Origin: Theocolax elegans
Taxonomy: Eukaryota > Arthropoda > Insecta > Hymenoptera > Cerocephalidae
Assembly: GCA_026168455.1 (NCBI GenBank)
Contig: CM047431.1
Span: forward strand, 8,950,943-9,014,942
Length of the DNA: 64,000 nt
Direction of reading: 5' to 3'
Shown: piece by piece, positions 1-10,777 of the stretch
Layout of the letters: each line of letters starts with the position of its first letter
Position numbering within the stretch: the stretch's first letter is position 1
Notes under the pieces: generated by a model
The model's database searches: none
What the model saw: the letters and a program-made list of their open reading frames with translations, nothing else
What the model was told of the DNA's origin: nothing
Program-made: the position numbers and the translations under genes

Positions 1-378
1 TCCGTTCGATTTTGGATTGACAAATTATCTATATTAGTTTTTTAGTAATTTAAAAAAAATGCTTTTAAGAATATTTTATATTTTGGAAATTAATTGGTGA
101 AATATGCTGAAATTTACCATGAAGGAACCTATTAATGGTCATGAACTGTAAAATTTTCAAGTAATTATATCGACTACTTTTAATTCAAAAAATGAAAAAA
201 TGAGATAATTTGGTTTTTTACGTTGAACGTTTTAGGGAATAAAAAGCATTTAATCCTCTTTAAATTTTGAGTAAGGATAGTCTTTTTGGTAGTTTCGATA
301 CTACCTTTCAGGAAATGTTTTACTTCCCTCAGTACACATGCATGTAAACAAAAATTTCATTTTAACGGAATATTTTAA

Positions 379-483
379 AACGACGACGTTAACGACGACG
401 ACGACAACGACAACGACGACGACAACGACAACGACGACGTTAACGACGACGGCTTTAATGACGATAGCTTTAACGACGACGAC
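379..483. repeat. (ACG)n microsatellite
   Basis: A run of ACG/ACA triplets, interrupted by occasional TTA. Read in frame it gives a poly-threonine stretch, which is a by-product of the repeat and not a protein. Confidence 0.85.
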
Positions 484-775
484 ATTATCGAGTCCTTACT
501 TTAATCTAATAGAGGATTAGAATAGATTTTTGTACCAGAAAACAGTTCCCAAATTTGCAGCACAATTCGTGACCCGGAGGCTGCAACTCCTCCTTCTTCG
601 TCTAATGATATTTTCTTAACGTCATTTTTCGTTACTCTCAATTTAACACTATGTCTGAAACAATATAATAGCTATTTTGTTCTTTTTGTCATATTCTGTT
701 AAATTTCGGCTATGACGAAATGCTAGAATATGCTTTACACTGTATAACATAATTTTAACATAGTAACATAACGAT

Positions 776-840
776 AAATTAGCTGAATTGATAAAAAGTA
801 AGCCTCCGGAATTAAAAAAGCAGAGGTTCAAATCCCTGAG
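776..840 (+). repeat. degenerate tRNA-like sequence (possible SINE head)
   Basis: An A-box-like TTAGCTGAATTGAT is followed about 45 bases later by a B-box-like GAGGTTCAAATCCC. Spacing and order suit a pol III promoter. Arms do not fold into a clean cloverleaf, so this is a decayed tRNA or tRNA-derived SINE head at best. Confidence 0.35.
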
Positions 841-1289
841 ATAATAATTGCTATTTATTTACATTTTTTCAAAAATTATATTTTTGTTTGTTACATAAAG
901 CGCTTAAAATAAGTGGAAATATTTCACTGTAGTGAAAAAAAATATGAAAGCAACCTTTGAGGTTATAAATGTATAAACATAGTTCATTTTTTAGTGATAC
1001 GATAGTGAATGTCTGGTCTAATCTTCTGATCAGCTGAAATGGTTAAGGGGGCCTCATACTCGATTTTTACTGACCGAGCCATAGAGTGATACTATGGTTG
1101 AAAAATACTTTAATCTAGATAAATATAAAGAATTACGACAAACTAGAAGTTAGGTGCCTTTTCTTTTGTGGCTATGTATCACTGTGCATAGTTTCAAAAA
1201 TCACAATTTATGGCGAAAATTATTATTTTAATTTATATAATTATATAGTGAAAATTATATAGTGAAAATTTGATCGTGTTATATGCGAC

Positions 1290-1935
1290 TGATTCGGGCA
1301 CGATGGGTTACTTAACCTGATGGCTGTGACGTCACGCCATGTGACGTATATAGCTCTGACGTAGGAGCTGCCTACGTCACGCGCGCCGCCTCTCGTGAAG
1401 TGGCTCCCGCGAACCACTGATCTAACTACGCGGGCGAGATTTGTCACGAGAGGGGGAAGTAGAGAGGAACGTTTCCTCACCTGGACTGTACCAGGTATAT
1501 TGGGGTAAACTAACACGAGACACGCGGGTCTATAAGTGGTACACCACTTACCGCTATATAACTCCTTTATCCGAACGGCGGGAAAACCGGCGGGAACAGT
1601 CGGAGTAAGTTGCCTCGACTGTATCCATCTCTCTCTCATTCATATAGACGAAATTGCCCTGGTCTTCCGCCCTTTCCGTGGACGGAATCTGGAGTGGTGG
1701 AGGTGTACGGTTTTGCTCGGCGTGTTGCGTCGTGTGGGGGATACCTGTCCGCACCCACACCGTGTGTCTCACACCTACTTCTCCGGTAAACACGATAAAG
1801 AAACCGGTATCTCGGCCTGTATCTCGACACCGTGCGCGCGTTAAATTGGTACTATCAGTTGGGCGCGCACTCTCGTGCGCGCGCAGCGCTGTATATACTC
1901 TTTCGCGTTGCTCATCTGATCGGTAACATGCTTAC
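1290..1935. other. GC-rich block, possibly TE-derived
   Basis: Base composition changes sharply here from AT-rich to GC-rich, with CpG-rich runs and the palindrome-like AAGTGGTACACCACTTACC near 1533-1553. It resembles the solo LTRs elsewhere in the window in composition, but I could not find paired TG/CA ends with a target duplication. Overlapping frames on both strands show no recognisable protein. Confidence 0.4.
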
Positions 1936-2102
1936 CGATACAGATGATAATATAGCAGATGGTCACAGTTTGTATACGACCTTTATTTAAATATTGATTT
2001 TTTATATTGGCCGAAAAATTTTTGTGTAGTAATAAAAGAGACTGTTTGTTTATTTTTAGTTAAAGCAATTGTATTATTATTAATTATAAAAAATTTAATT
2101 AC

Positions 2103-2589
2103 CTGTATTAAGCATAGGCTGTGCAGCTGTTCCCAATTTCGTTAACCCTAAAGCCACTGCATTACTAGCAACGGCATCCATAGCTTGAATTTTAGCTGTA
2201 GCTGCTGCAGCTGCGACAGCAGCAGCAGTGGGCATCATGCTTGCACCGCTAGGTGGACCCATAAGAGCATTAGGTGGAGTAATTGCACGACCTACTCTGA
2301 GATATTGTCCACCCAAATCAAAAAGATTCATTGAAGCGATAGCTTCAAGAGCAGATTGCATCGATTCATATTCAATAAAACCGTAACCTTTGTGTCGATG
2401 AGGGGAGCTACCTTGTGCTAGTTTGCAATATGTGATTGGTCCAAATGCTTCAAAAACAGATTTGATATCATCTTCCGTCAGATCCTGATGTATTGATGCA
2501 ATGTAAATGCGATTATAGTGTTTACTTTCTTCTGTTATTTCATCAATTACTGACTGAGCCTGTGGCATATTTGATGGACGACCTACAAC
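2103..2589 (-). CDS. hfp: half pint / PUF60 exon carrying RRM2 and the Ala-rich linker
   Basis: An internal exon of the poly(U)-binding splicing factor Half pint (PUF60 family), a nuclear RNA-binding protein that acts with U2AF in 3' splice site choice. The exon reads [12 protein letters not shown], then an RRM with RNP2 IYIASI and RNP1 KGYGFIEY, then a linker with the alanine run typical of PUF60. The acceptor is TTTGCAG at 2590-2596 (reverse strand) and the donor is ACAG|GTAATT at 2103/2102. The exon is 487 nt (162 codons plus one base), so the next exon must start in phase 1 and lies beyond the left edge. It joins in frame to the exon at 30119-30332. Reading frame and splice sites are intact. 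Family assignment is firm; only the exact downstream structure is unseen. Confidence 0.93.
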
Positions 2590-2939
2590 CTGCAAATATT
2601 AAATGTAAGAATCAGACTTGCTAATTTTTTTTAATAAATGAAAACAATATAATAATATATAACCAATATAGAACTTTAGGGATATATAAGTGAATTGAAG
2701 ACATTAATCTAAAATAACAGAAAACATTAATACACTGAGAAAAAAAAAATTTAATTTAAATACAGTATATTCAAGCCAAATAAATACGGCTCAATAATTT
2801 AAATATGATTGATTTAAATAAATGTTATGATTAAGTTAATAAATTTCTCTTTACTTCAAGACAAGAATTAAATCTCTGCTCACTATATCATTAAAAAAAC
2901 TTATCCGACGCCACTAATATATATATATTATTACTAATT

Positions 2940-3720
2940 AATGTGTTCCGGGATATTTGTATTACATACGAGAAATTCTTAAGGTATTCCAGTATATTTG
3001 CAATAAATACGGGATTTTTCGGGAATTTCGGGATATTTTCATTAATTACGAGATTTTTTAGGAATTTCGGGAACTTTTAAGGTATTTCGAGATATGTACA
3101 TTAATTACTAGATCTGCGAATTATTCCCTAATAACTGGATTTTTTGGAAATTCTGGGAGTTATTAACGTATTTCTGGATATCTGCACTTACGGGATTATT
3201 CGAGAATTCCGGAATATTTTACATTGTTTCCGGGATTTTTCCAAAAACAAGGAATTTCTAAAGTACCAATTGCGGGATATTTCGGGAAATCCGGAATAAT
3301 TTGCATTATTCACGGGATGTTTGAAATTTCTGGGAATGAAAATTCTAGGTATTTCGAGTTATTTTTATACATATTTATACAGCACGCGGGGTCCCAAGGC
3401 GGATCGAGTAGCTGCGGTGTCTCGCGTCTAAGCGCGGAACTGGGGGGAGGGAGAGAGAGAGAGCACGGACTACGGCTCGACTGCGCTCAACTAGATACGT
3501 CGGGCCGTTGGATCTGCGCCGCTTACCGGGATAATTTGCATCGTTCACTGGATTTCTTTGGGAATTTCGGGAATTTTTACGGTTTTTCGGGATATTTGCA
3601 CTTATTACAGAATTTTTCGAGAATTCCGGAATAATTTGCTCTATTCACGGTTTTTTTTGGGAATCGTGGGTATTTTTAAGGTATTTCGGTATATTTGCAC
3701 TAGTAGTTATCCACTCGCTA
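2940..3720. repeat. degenerate satellite array A (GGGATWTTTYGGGAATT family)
   Basis: Diverged tandem repeats built from phrases such as TTACGGGATTTTTCGGGAAT and TTTCGGGATATTTGCACTAA. Sub-units of roughly 35-50 bases appear to form a longer unit of about 100 bases. The same repeat family recurs at 8430-9165. The array is interrupted at about 3377-3531 by unrelated GC-rich sequence. Confidence 0.75.
3377..3531. other. GC-rich insertion inside satellite array A
   Basis: About 155 bases of GC-rich sequence with a GGGAGGGAGAGAGAGAG run interrupt the satellite, which resumes on both sides. I found no terminal repeats that name the inserted element. Confidence 0.5.
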
Positions 3721-4616
3721 TTGTCTCCCTACACAATAAATCCTCACTCCTGGGTCCTGTGTGTCTCTTCATAGCGAGGGGTGGGATAATGGTGGAGGGA
3801 GTAATTTGGGGGGTAATTGTGGTGGAACCAGTTAAGGTAGGGGTAGACAATGATGCAATACTGTGGGCGGGGAGGAGGGAAAACTGAAAGATTCGAATTG
3901 TATGATATTGGTTGTGGGGTGTACCAATATTTACTAAGCTAATCCGTTGACCGACCGCCGTATGAAGGGACATGGTGGGAGATGGAGAGGGAGTGGTGGG
4001 AGAAATCTTACCTGTACTCGCGAACGGATATACAAATACTGGAGCTTTGTTGATATTTAATTAAGAGAATGGAAGGTGACAAATATTGTTGTGACTACAT
4101 CTATGTACTTGTGAATATGCGTTAGCGTATTCAGAACGAAAAGAAGTGTGTAAATGTGTACACTAGCTATTTCTAGTTGGTGTATAAGCACTCTCTTTTG
4201 TCAAATATAAAGATGGATTACTGAGAATATCAAGTGTAGTTAAATAACACCGATAAATCATTCCCTCAGTTACGTTCGTTTCAATCTTTACGTTCTCTTA
4301 ATTAAATTTATATAATGCATTTAATTCTTGCCTATTGTTACATTTTATTTTAATTATTGAGTGAAGATATTATTTCTATAAACAAAGGAATAAGTGGATA
4401 AGAGGTGTATTTAAATGAGTACTTTATATTTATGAATAATTTATTGTTTATTAAGAATGAAGAAAAGTTTATAAATTTGAATACATATGTTTAGCGGTAA
4501 TAACAACTTTTCATGTATCGTGTTAACGCTTTTACAATCGTGCAAACGTATGTAATATAAATTGGTTATAAACACACCACTCATACAGAAATTTAAAACA
4601 ACATTATAATAATGAC
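3721..4616. other. no gene seen
   Basis: A G-rich stretch near 3770-3890 gives way to AT-rich sequence. No recognisable protein, RNA or clear repeat ends. Confidence 0.5.
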
Positions 4617-4679
4617 ACTTTTAAACGGCACTTTGTAAACACCTGACGGCACAACCACCATTTCCGATGAAATATTTAT

Positions 4680-5117
4680 CTGTGTTCATTTTGCGCTGTA
4701 CATGCTGTCTTTCAAGAGCGTCATTTTTTTCAACATATCGGAAAAGTTTTCGAGAAATTTGACGAAACTTAATCCTTGAGTCATGTAATACAGAAACATA
4801 ATGCAGTACTGACCACACACATCGAAGGATTCGCTCTGCAAACGAACATTCAAGTCAAGTTGTTTACAATTTTTTCGCAATCTACTTATATGATCTAGAA
4901 TGAGTGGTGGTAGTCGAAAACTATCGAATTAAAAACCATTACATGATTTATCGACATATACAGCAACCCAATGCATACCAGATTTTGTATGATCATCCGT
5001 TTTTAACATGAACGCTGTCGGTTTCGTCCACCCTCGAGGTGTCTGATCGACCGGAAATACACCTACAGTATGCGAACGGATTTTCGACAAATTCTTCAGT
5101 ATTTGTAGACTGTCCAT
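4680..5117 (-). pseudogene. Polinton adenain-like cysteine protease, broken
   Basis: A relic of the adenovirus-type maturation protease found in Polintons. From an ATG at 5117 it shows the histidine motif HWVAVYVD, then an FDS acidic motif, then the cysteine motif DVCGQYC, in the order expected of the family (His-Asp-Cys). One in-frame TAA at 4929-4931 separates the histidine and acidic motifs, and the C-terminal end slips frame after about 4720. It cannot make a full protein by normal translation. The motifs and the capsid-like neighbour make the family assignment good. Confidence 0.75.
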
Positions 5118-5221
5118 GATGAATTTCGTTTGTAGTGTTGAAAGTCTTTGGTGATGTGTGATGGGCCAAAAAAGATTTTTGATATATACGCGTTATTTAA
5201 AGCACAATTATAATTTTTTAA

Positions 5222-5647
5222 TTAAGTTTTGACAGCGTGATGCAAATAATATACGTCGGACAATAATTTATTGAAAGGTGGACAATTCTGATCATACTCA
5301 AGGTTTAAAATTTGTCGGTGAACAATTTTTTGTAGTATCAACCACTTATCGTTATCTCTAACATATATTTTCCGCACACTTTTCGTAAGTTGCCGTAAAA
5401 TATTTTTAACTGTCTTCAAAGTCACCTCGTCGTCAAAGTAATGGAGCCCGTGATGATATTGATTTAACCAGCTATTCTGTTTTCGTATGTCTTCGTCGAG
5501 ATGCTCTAGTGCGACTGTTGGTGCCATCACCCGGCGACTGCTAAATTCACTGTCAACAGCGACAATAACAATTTCTTTCGGTACGTATCTTTGCTTACTA
5601 TCTTTAAAGAACTGAATATCAACAATTACATTCATGTTGTAATACAA
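5222..5647 (-). CDS. Polinton-associated conserved hypothetical
   Basis: A 141-codon open frame between the protease and capsid relics, on the same strand. I associate it with a protein often found beside the F54H12.2-like capsid gene in arthropod Polinton loci, but I do not know its function. Visible features are a hydrophobic IVDIQFF start, a WLNQYHHG segment near the middle and a C-terminal LHHAVK. No membrane segment or nuclease motif is evident. It is intact as a frame but sits in a dead element, so it is probably not expressed. Confidence 0.5.
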   Translation of the reverse strand: MYYNMNVIVDIQFFKDSKQRYVPKEIVIVAVDSEFSSRRVMAPTVALEHLDEDIRKQNSWLNQYHHGLHYFDDEVTLKTVKNILRQLTKSVRKIYVRDNDKWLILQKIVHRQILNLEYDQNCPPFNKLLSDVYYLHHAVKT

Positions 5648-5814
5648 ACCTTGTCAAACACAAACTACGATCCAGACTTACTGTCTAAGGCTTTTTAAAC
5701 CGCTATATAAACGTACAGTACAGACAGTCACACAAGGTGGCGACCTCTATCAATTAAGTTTATTAACTGCTGAAATCGACAATGACTTGACGGGAGGCAT
5801 CAATTTCCAAAATA

Positions 5815-7125
5815 TTATCGAACTGCACATACAATACAATTGACCTTTTCAACTAGAGCATCACTAAAACGTACATCTAATCTAACATTACCGTGTTTGA
5901 TCAGATTCCAGTAACTGCAATCGTTTGCTGATAAATTGGAAGTACAATCAAATGCGAATAAGCAATACCTATGCAGGTAGGACTCACGTGTTATTTCATT
6001 GCCTTCATTGAGAAAATGTACACCCATACCGGAGAATAAAATATGATACGCGTATATGTATATATTTCTATTTTTGAAATCATGCTGATCAAAATCATGA
6101 GTAGTTTTGAAGGTATTTGTATCCCATCCATGTACAAGCACAGGAAGTTTATATTAAAATGTTCAAAATTGAAAGGGTTGAGTTTTCGATTACCATTAAA
6201 AGCTTTATTATTTATAAAACCGATAATTATTCTCTTTGGTAGCTGATCCAATATGATATTATGCAATGTTTCACCATGTATGCCGCTATACATGGTGACA
6301 GCTTTGACTTCTACTCGTGTTAAGAAATATTTAGCCGTTGTGTTCAAGAGCGATTAAACATGTGCTAACAATATACATGGGCTGATTTTAACTGGTCGTA
6401 CTAGAAGGTTTGCCTCCTCTATGTGCAGTGAAAAGTAATCGGTTGGATCCATTAAACAAAAATTATCGCAAGATTTTACCAAACGAACTCTAACTTTCAC
6501 ACCGTTAATTAGAAGTTTCATTTGAATAAATAGATCTGCATAGAGATATCCAATAAGGTTCAAAGGCTTTTCGACAGATAAAAATTTCTGTCTCTCTACA
6601 AGTCTTTGATTTGCGTCTGCTGTATCGTTCATATGACCAGCAGTATCGTCACACTACAAGACGGTCGATAAATGTAATTAATAACGTAATTTGATACCGT
6701 TTCGATGTATGCTCTGTAAGCATAGGTGTTGGTAGGTGGTGACACGAATTTTTTATTGCAAAAAAATCCACTTCATTAAAGATTGAATGCATTAAATTGT
6801 TAACTGATCCTATTCTACCCGATAAATGTCTAAAGGACGTTCGATTTTATTCTGCTACATCATCTTTCGTCGCGTTAGACTTAATGCTCACACGGAGACT
6901 GAGCATAGTATGGGCCAAATCAAGATATTCATCACTATTTCCGGGTATCATAAATTCAATCGGTATGTCATGAGTCAAGGTTGATAATGGTTTATATTGA
7001 ACCTAAAGCGAGCCCTCTATTGTAGTCTGTGTTGTTGGAATGTCAAATAACAATACCTCTGACTTTGAACATTCACACGAATGAGTGTGTAGCAAGTGTG
7101 ACAATGCATTTAATGCATGTCAAGT
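5815..7125 (-). pseudogene. Polinton major-capsid-like (F54H12.2-like) relic
   Basis: Relic of the protein annotated in arthropods as F54H12.2-like, regarded as the double jelly-roll capsid protein of Polintons. Pieces in order on the minus strand are an N-terminal part (about 7125-6840, including PTTQTTIEG and IPIEFMIPG), a middle part (6632-6354, with LLINGVKV), and two overlapping C-terminal frames (6347-5991 with LPKRIIIGF, and 6141-5815 with LFAFD and WNLIKHG). At least three frame shifts and stop codons separate the pieces, so it is a pseudogene. Length is close to the full family size of roughly 430 residues. Confidence 0.75.
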
Positions 7126-7151
7126 TAAGCGAGCTCGTAGCCCACTGAAGT

Positions 7152-7214
7152 CCTTACCGAACCCTACCTAAGCCTTACCAAACCCTATCTAAGCCTTACC
7201 AAACCCTACCTAAG
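7152..7214. repeat. three tandem 21-bp repeats
   Basis: Three copies of a 21-base unit, CCTTACCRAACCCTAYCTAAG, lie head to tail. Although CCTAA-containing, it is not the insect telomere repeat. Confidence 0.8.
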
Positions 7215-8330
7215 GAACACACAGGGAATCCGCATCACCGAGCACAAAAGCAACAGCTCAGGAGTCTCCAAGAAGATCCAGAGGAAGCTTGAAGTTCAAG
7301 CAATGCCAGGAAGTGGTGAGGAGAAGTCCTTTACATCACACCTGGAGAAGCAGCGTAGCCAATCGCCTCCCACAGCAGCCATCCAGTACAGCAAATAAAC
7401 CTGTAAGATTACTGCTTACAGTGTGCACCTTACAAAGGAAGAGGACAGGATCACACAGCAGTTGAACAGCTGTGTATAGGATGGGTGCAGAGGAGAGGTT
7501 AGGTGAAACAACAACATATAAACCGAGTAGCCGTACGGTTTGTAACTCACCCAGGTAAACACGCTGTACTGCATTCCCGAGTCCTCGAGCCAGTAATCGC
7601 AAGAGAGAAAAAGGAGGCAGCCAAGAAGACCACGAAGGAAGGCCGAACAGCTACGTCGTCGTCGCCACCAACTCGCCGTTGTTGTTTACGTTCGTGCGCG
7701 GCGGACATCTTCGTTAAGCCGCATGCGGCATAAGGCCGCGTACGCACGTAGTGGTCACGGCGCATGCGCGCAGCGACTCTCTCGCGTCGACGACGACGAG
7801 AGCTCAGAGCTCGTCCGACCGCCGATTCGGAACTACCGATCAACGTACCGACGTGACGTCAGCGAGAGAGAAATTAAGAGAAAGAGCATAGCGAAGTGTG
7901 TGTGCCGCACGTGTGCCAGCATCGCCAAAGGTTTGTGCGACCTAGTGCCAATATTCATAGCCGTTTTCTTGCCTGTGTGTGTGCCGCGAACTCATTGTAT
8001 CCTAGCTTCTTCCCTGTTATTATAACTAGCCTTGCTCGCCGCGTAATTTAGTGTACCCCAGCTTCTTCCCCTCCCCCCTCCCCGCGCGAAGTAGCCGGCT
8101 TACAAGACGCGTATTACAGCCGTGCCGTTTGCTATTCTTTATTTCGGATATTCGTACCGATAATCACTTGCATCTAATCGAGCGTTTTAATCAAGTAGCA
8201 AATCACGACAATTACGTCATAACGTACGCTACTGGCACCCGCTGTTGTAAAATAAATAATTATTAACTAATTGATAATTAACTTTAATTGGATCACCCGC
8301 ACCCTGATCCCCAGTGCAACGTGACAAAAG
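7215..8330. other. GC-rich block of unknown origin
   Basis: CpG-rich sequence of about 1.1 kb with many overlapping short frames and no recognisable product. The part from 7541 (TGTAACTCACCC) to 8326 (CAACGTGACA) has TG...CA ends like an LTR, but the flanks do not show a target duplication, so I leave it unclassified. Confidence 0.4.
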
Positions 8331-8429
8331 GTAATTTTTAACTGTCAACAATATCTCTAGCAGATCTATTTTTCTACTACCTCTCTTCTTTCTGCTTTTA
8401 GAAGTTATTGTTTTTTTTCCGTAATACAT

Positions 8430-9165
8430 TGTATTATTTTCCGGGATTTTTCGGGAAATCCCATATTTTTTCACTAATTACGGGATTTTTAGGGACTTTC
8501 GGGAAGTTATACGGTATTTCGGGATATTAACATTACTTACGAGATTTTTCGTGCATTCCGGGATAATTTGCATTATTCACTAGATTGTTTGGGAATTTGT
8601 ACTGTTTCTCGGGATATTTGCACTTATTACAAATTTTTTCAGGAATTCCGGAATATTTTCCATCATTCACGGTTTTTTTTGGAATACATGGGTATTTTTA
8701 AGTTATTTCGATATAATTGCACTAATTACGGAATTTTTCGTGAATTCCGAGATGTTTGCATGAATTACGAGATTTTTCGAGAATTCCTGAATATTTTGCA
8801 TTATTTACGGTATTTTTTCGGATATCAGGGAAATTTTAAGGTTTTTCGGGATATTTGGACTAATTACGGGATTTTTTTGGTAAAACCGATATATCTGCAC
8901 TAGCTACGAGATTTTTAGGGAAATTCGATATATTTGTACTAAATACGGGATTGTTTGGGAAATTTGATATATTTGCACTAGTTACGGCATTTTGGGAATA
9001 ATTCACTAGATTTTGGGAACTTTGGAAATTATCAGGGTATTTCGAGATATTGGCATTAAATACTAGATTACTTGGGAATGTTTAGAATCTTAAAGGTATT
9101 TCGTGATATTTGCGCTAATTATGGAATTTTTCGCGAATTCCGAGTCATTTTCATTACTTACTAGC
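8430..9165. repeat. degenerate satellite array B (same family as array A)
   Basis: The same phrases as in 2940-3720, for example TTACGGGATTTTTAGGGACT and TTTCGGGATATTTGCACTTA, repeat here for about 735 bases. A and B may once have been one array split by later insertions. Confidence 0.75.
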
Positions 9166-9510
9166 GGTGAGTGTCAGCTGTTTGAATCTCCTTTGTATAT
9201 ATCTATATATACAGAGTGATCCATATGTCTCAGTACCCCCCTTATCTCTCAAACTACGAAAGTTGTAGGGTTATGAAAGCGAACTTGTCTGTGACCTTAA
9301 ACTTGGTTAAGGCAAGGTATTTGAGTCATGACCCAGTCGGTTACGGCAAAGTGTTTGGATCGTGACCCAGCTCGTTAAGGGAAGGTCAAAGGCGATGGCA
9401 GAATTAACTAATACACTGCTCAAAATGATAACTACGAACCTCTTAGCAGTATGCTAAGCGTCGCTAAAAGGTTTGAACACTTCTTTGTGTCATTTCCGGA
9501 GTTAGAGTGG

Positions 9511-10009
9511 CTATTTTATCTTGGATACGTTGCTGAAGCTCATGAAGATTAATAGATAGTGTTGATAAACTCTATCTTTCGAGTATCTCCAAAAGAAATA
9601 ATCTAATGGTGTAAGATCTGGTGATCTGGCTGGCCACTCAGTTTCACCTCGCCGTCCAATCCATCTGGATGGAAAAGTGCCATCTAAATAATTACGAACG
9701 CTTTTCTTATAGTGAGATGCAGCGACGTCTTGCTGATGCCAAGTCTGATCAAGAGACTTACCTACAACACCTTGAATGGCAGGAACAATCACATTCCTCA
9801 ACAAATCTTCGTACATATTGCCGGTCAGAGTGCCTTCGCTAAAGAAAGGTTCAAGTGTTCGATTATTTATAATGCCTGTCCAAACATTAATTTTTTGAGG
9901 CCACTGCTTCGACCGAGTATCCATCATTCAGTGAGGATTTGTACCAAACCAATAAGACATATGCCTATTTACACTAGCATTATAAAAAATGTAGCATCAT
10001 CAATAAAAC
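9511..10009 (-). pseudogene. mariner transposase, C-terminal part
   Basis: Tc1/mariner-superfamily DDE transposase. The first catalytic motif is visible as FIDDATFF just inside the Penelope insertion. Then come WPQKINVWTGI, WHQQD (second Asp) and SPDLTPLD (third Asp), followed by YFFWRY. Exactly 41 residues separate the second and third Asp, giving DD41D, the spacing known for the rosa-like mariner group. There are stops around the NPH segment near 9927, and the N-terminal half has been pushed 4.2 kb away, so it is dead. Confidence 0.8.
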
Positions 10010-10022
10010 AATACGACTCTAA
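10010..10022. repeat. target duplication, left copy, of the Penelope-like insertion
   Basis: AATACGACTCTAA here matches AATACGATTCTAA at 14210-14222 (12 of 13). In the mariner frame the duplicated codons encode the same residues on both sides, which supports a true target-site duplication. Confidence 0.75.
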
Positions 10023-10040
10023 TTTCAAAATGATATTTAA

Positions 10041-10531
10041 AGGGATGTCGGAGCTATAACCTCCATCAAAAGCCGCTCGATCTCGCGGCTTCGAATGGCG
10101 CTGTAGTCAGGTGTCGATTTCTACGATAAACGTACTTAAAACATAAATTATAAATTTTGCAGCTATATAGAGCTGTTGAAAGATACTTTCCCCCCTAGCT
10201 ATAACTAAAATTAAGGTAATTGTAATATTACTTTTGGCAGCAAATGTTTATTTTTTTAAAGAAATGTGAAATACGTTGCATGTAGTATTACGGCAGATAT
10301 AGACTCAATGAATACCAGACGTATGTCACATTTCTTTAAAAAAATAAACATTTGCTGCCAAAAGTAGTATTGCAATTACCTTTATTTTAGTCATAGCTAA
10401 GGGGGAAAGTATCTTTCAACCACTCTATGTAGCTGCAAACGTTTATCGTAGAAATCGACACCTGACTACAGCACCATTCGAAGCCTTGAGATCGAGCGGC
10501 TATCAACGGAGGCTATAGCTCCGACATCCCC
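10041..10531. mobile_element. foldback element with TTAA target duplication
   Basis: A 491 bp hairpin whose arms of roughly 230 bases are near mirror images. Ends read AGGGATGTCGGAGCTATA at the left and TATAGCTCCGACATCCCC at the right, flanked by TTAA at 10037-10040 and 10532-10535. TTAA duplication points to piggyBac or Kolobok machinery. It has no coding capacity. Confidence 0.8.
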
Positions 10532-10601
10532 TTAATTGATCTTGTTGAATAAACGACAATTTAATTTAGATGGCGACGTTTAGATGACCTTTCGTCTTCC
10601 T

Positions 10602-10640
10602 CTTCAGGCTATACCTTTATTTATAAAAACGAATACATAT
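10602..10640 (-). ncRNA. decayed hammerhead-like motif
   Basis: The mirror partner of the motif at 14083-14115. CTGAAGAG is present, but the second stem has a mismatch and the core GAAA has become TAAA, so it should not be active. Confidence 0.4.
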
Positions 10641-10777
10641 GATTAATTAACAATAATTATTGATTTAGTTTTTTAGCCTATTGATTTATAACATTTTATT
10701 TACTACTTATCATTGATATCTGTATTTAACATAACATTTTGAATCGTAGTATTACTGAGTTGTCGCACTAATAATGA

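Larger units (their letters stand above)
1..2102. other. downstream hfp intron sequence, no gene seen
   Basis: This lies downstream of the hfp RRM2 exon (minus strand) and begins with its splice donor. I see no further hfp exon here. It holds an (ACG)n microsatellite, a degenerate tRNA-like stretch and a GC-rich block, listed separately. The remaining sequence is AT-rich and unrecognised. Confidence 0.6.
4617..7135 (-). mobile_element. Polinton/Maverick remnant
   Basis: Three consecutive minus-strand relics appear in the order capsid-like protein, conserved hypothetical, adenain-like cysteine protease. This combination is characteristic of Polinton/Maverick elements, which are large virus-like DNA transposons. 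All are broken and no polymerase, integrase or terminal repeat is visible, so only an internal fragment of a much larger element remains. Satellite arrays lie on both sides at some distance. Confidence 0.75.

Noticed and set aside
338..520. 60-codon frame rich in threonine
   Set aside because: It is the translation of an (ACG)n microsatellite.
1290..1935. Possible CpG-island promoter of hfp
   Set aside because: It lies downstream of the RRM2 exon on the minus strand, not near the gene start, and resembles the transposon-derived GC-rich blocks.
7152..7214. CCTAA-containing repeats as possible telomeric sequence
   Set aside because: The 21-bp unit does not match TTAGG or its known insect variants, and there are only three copies.
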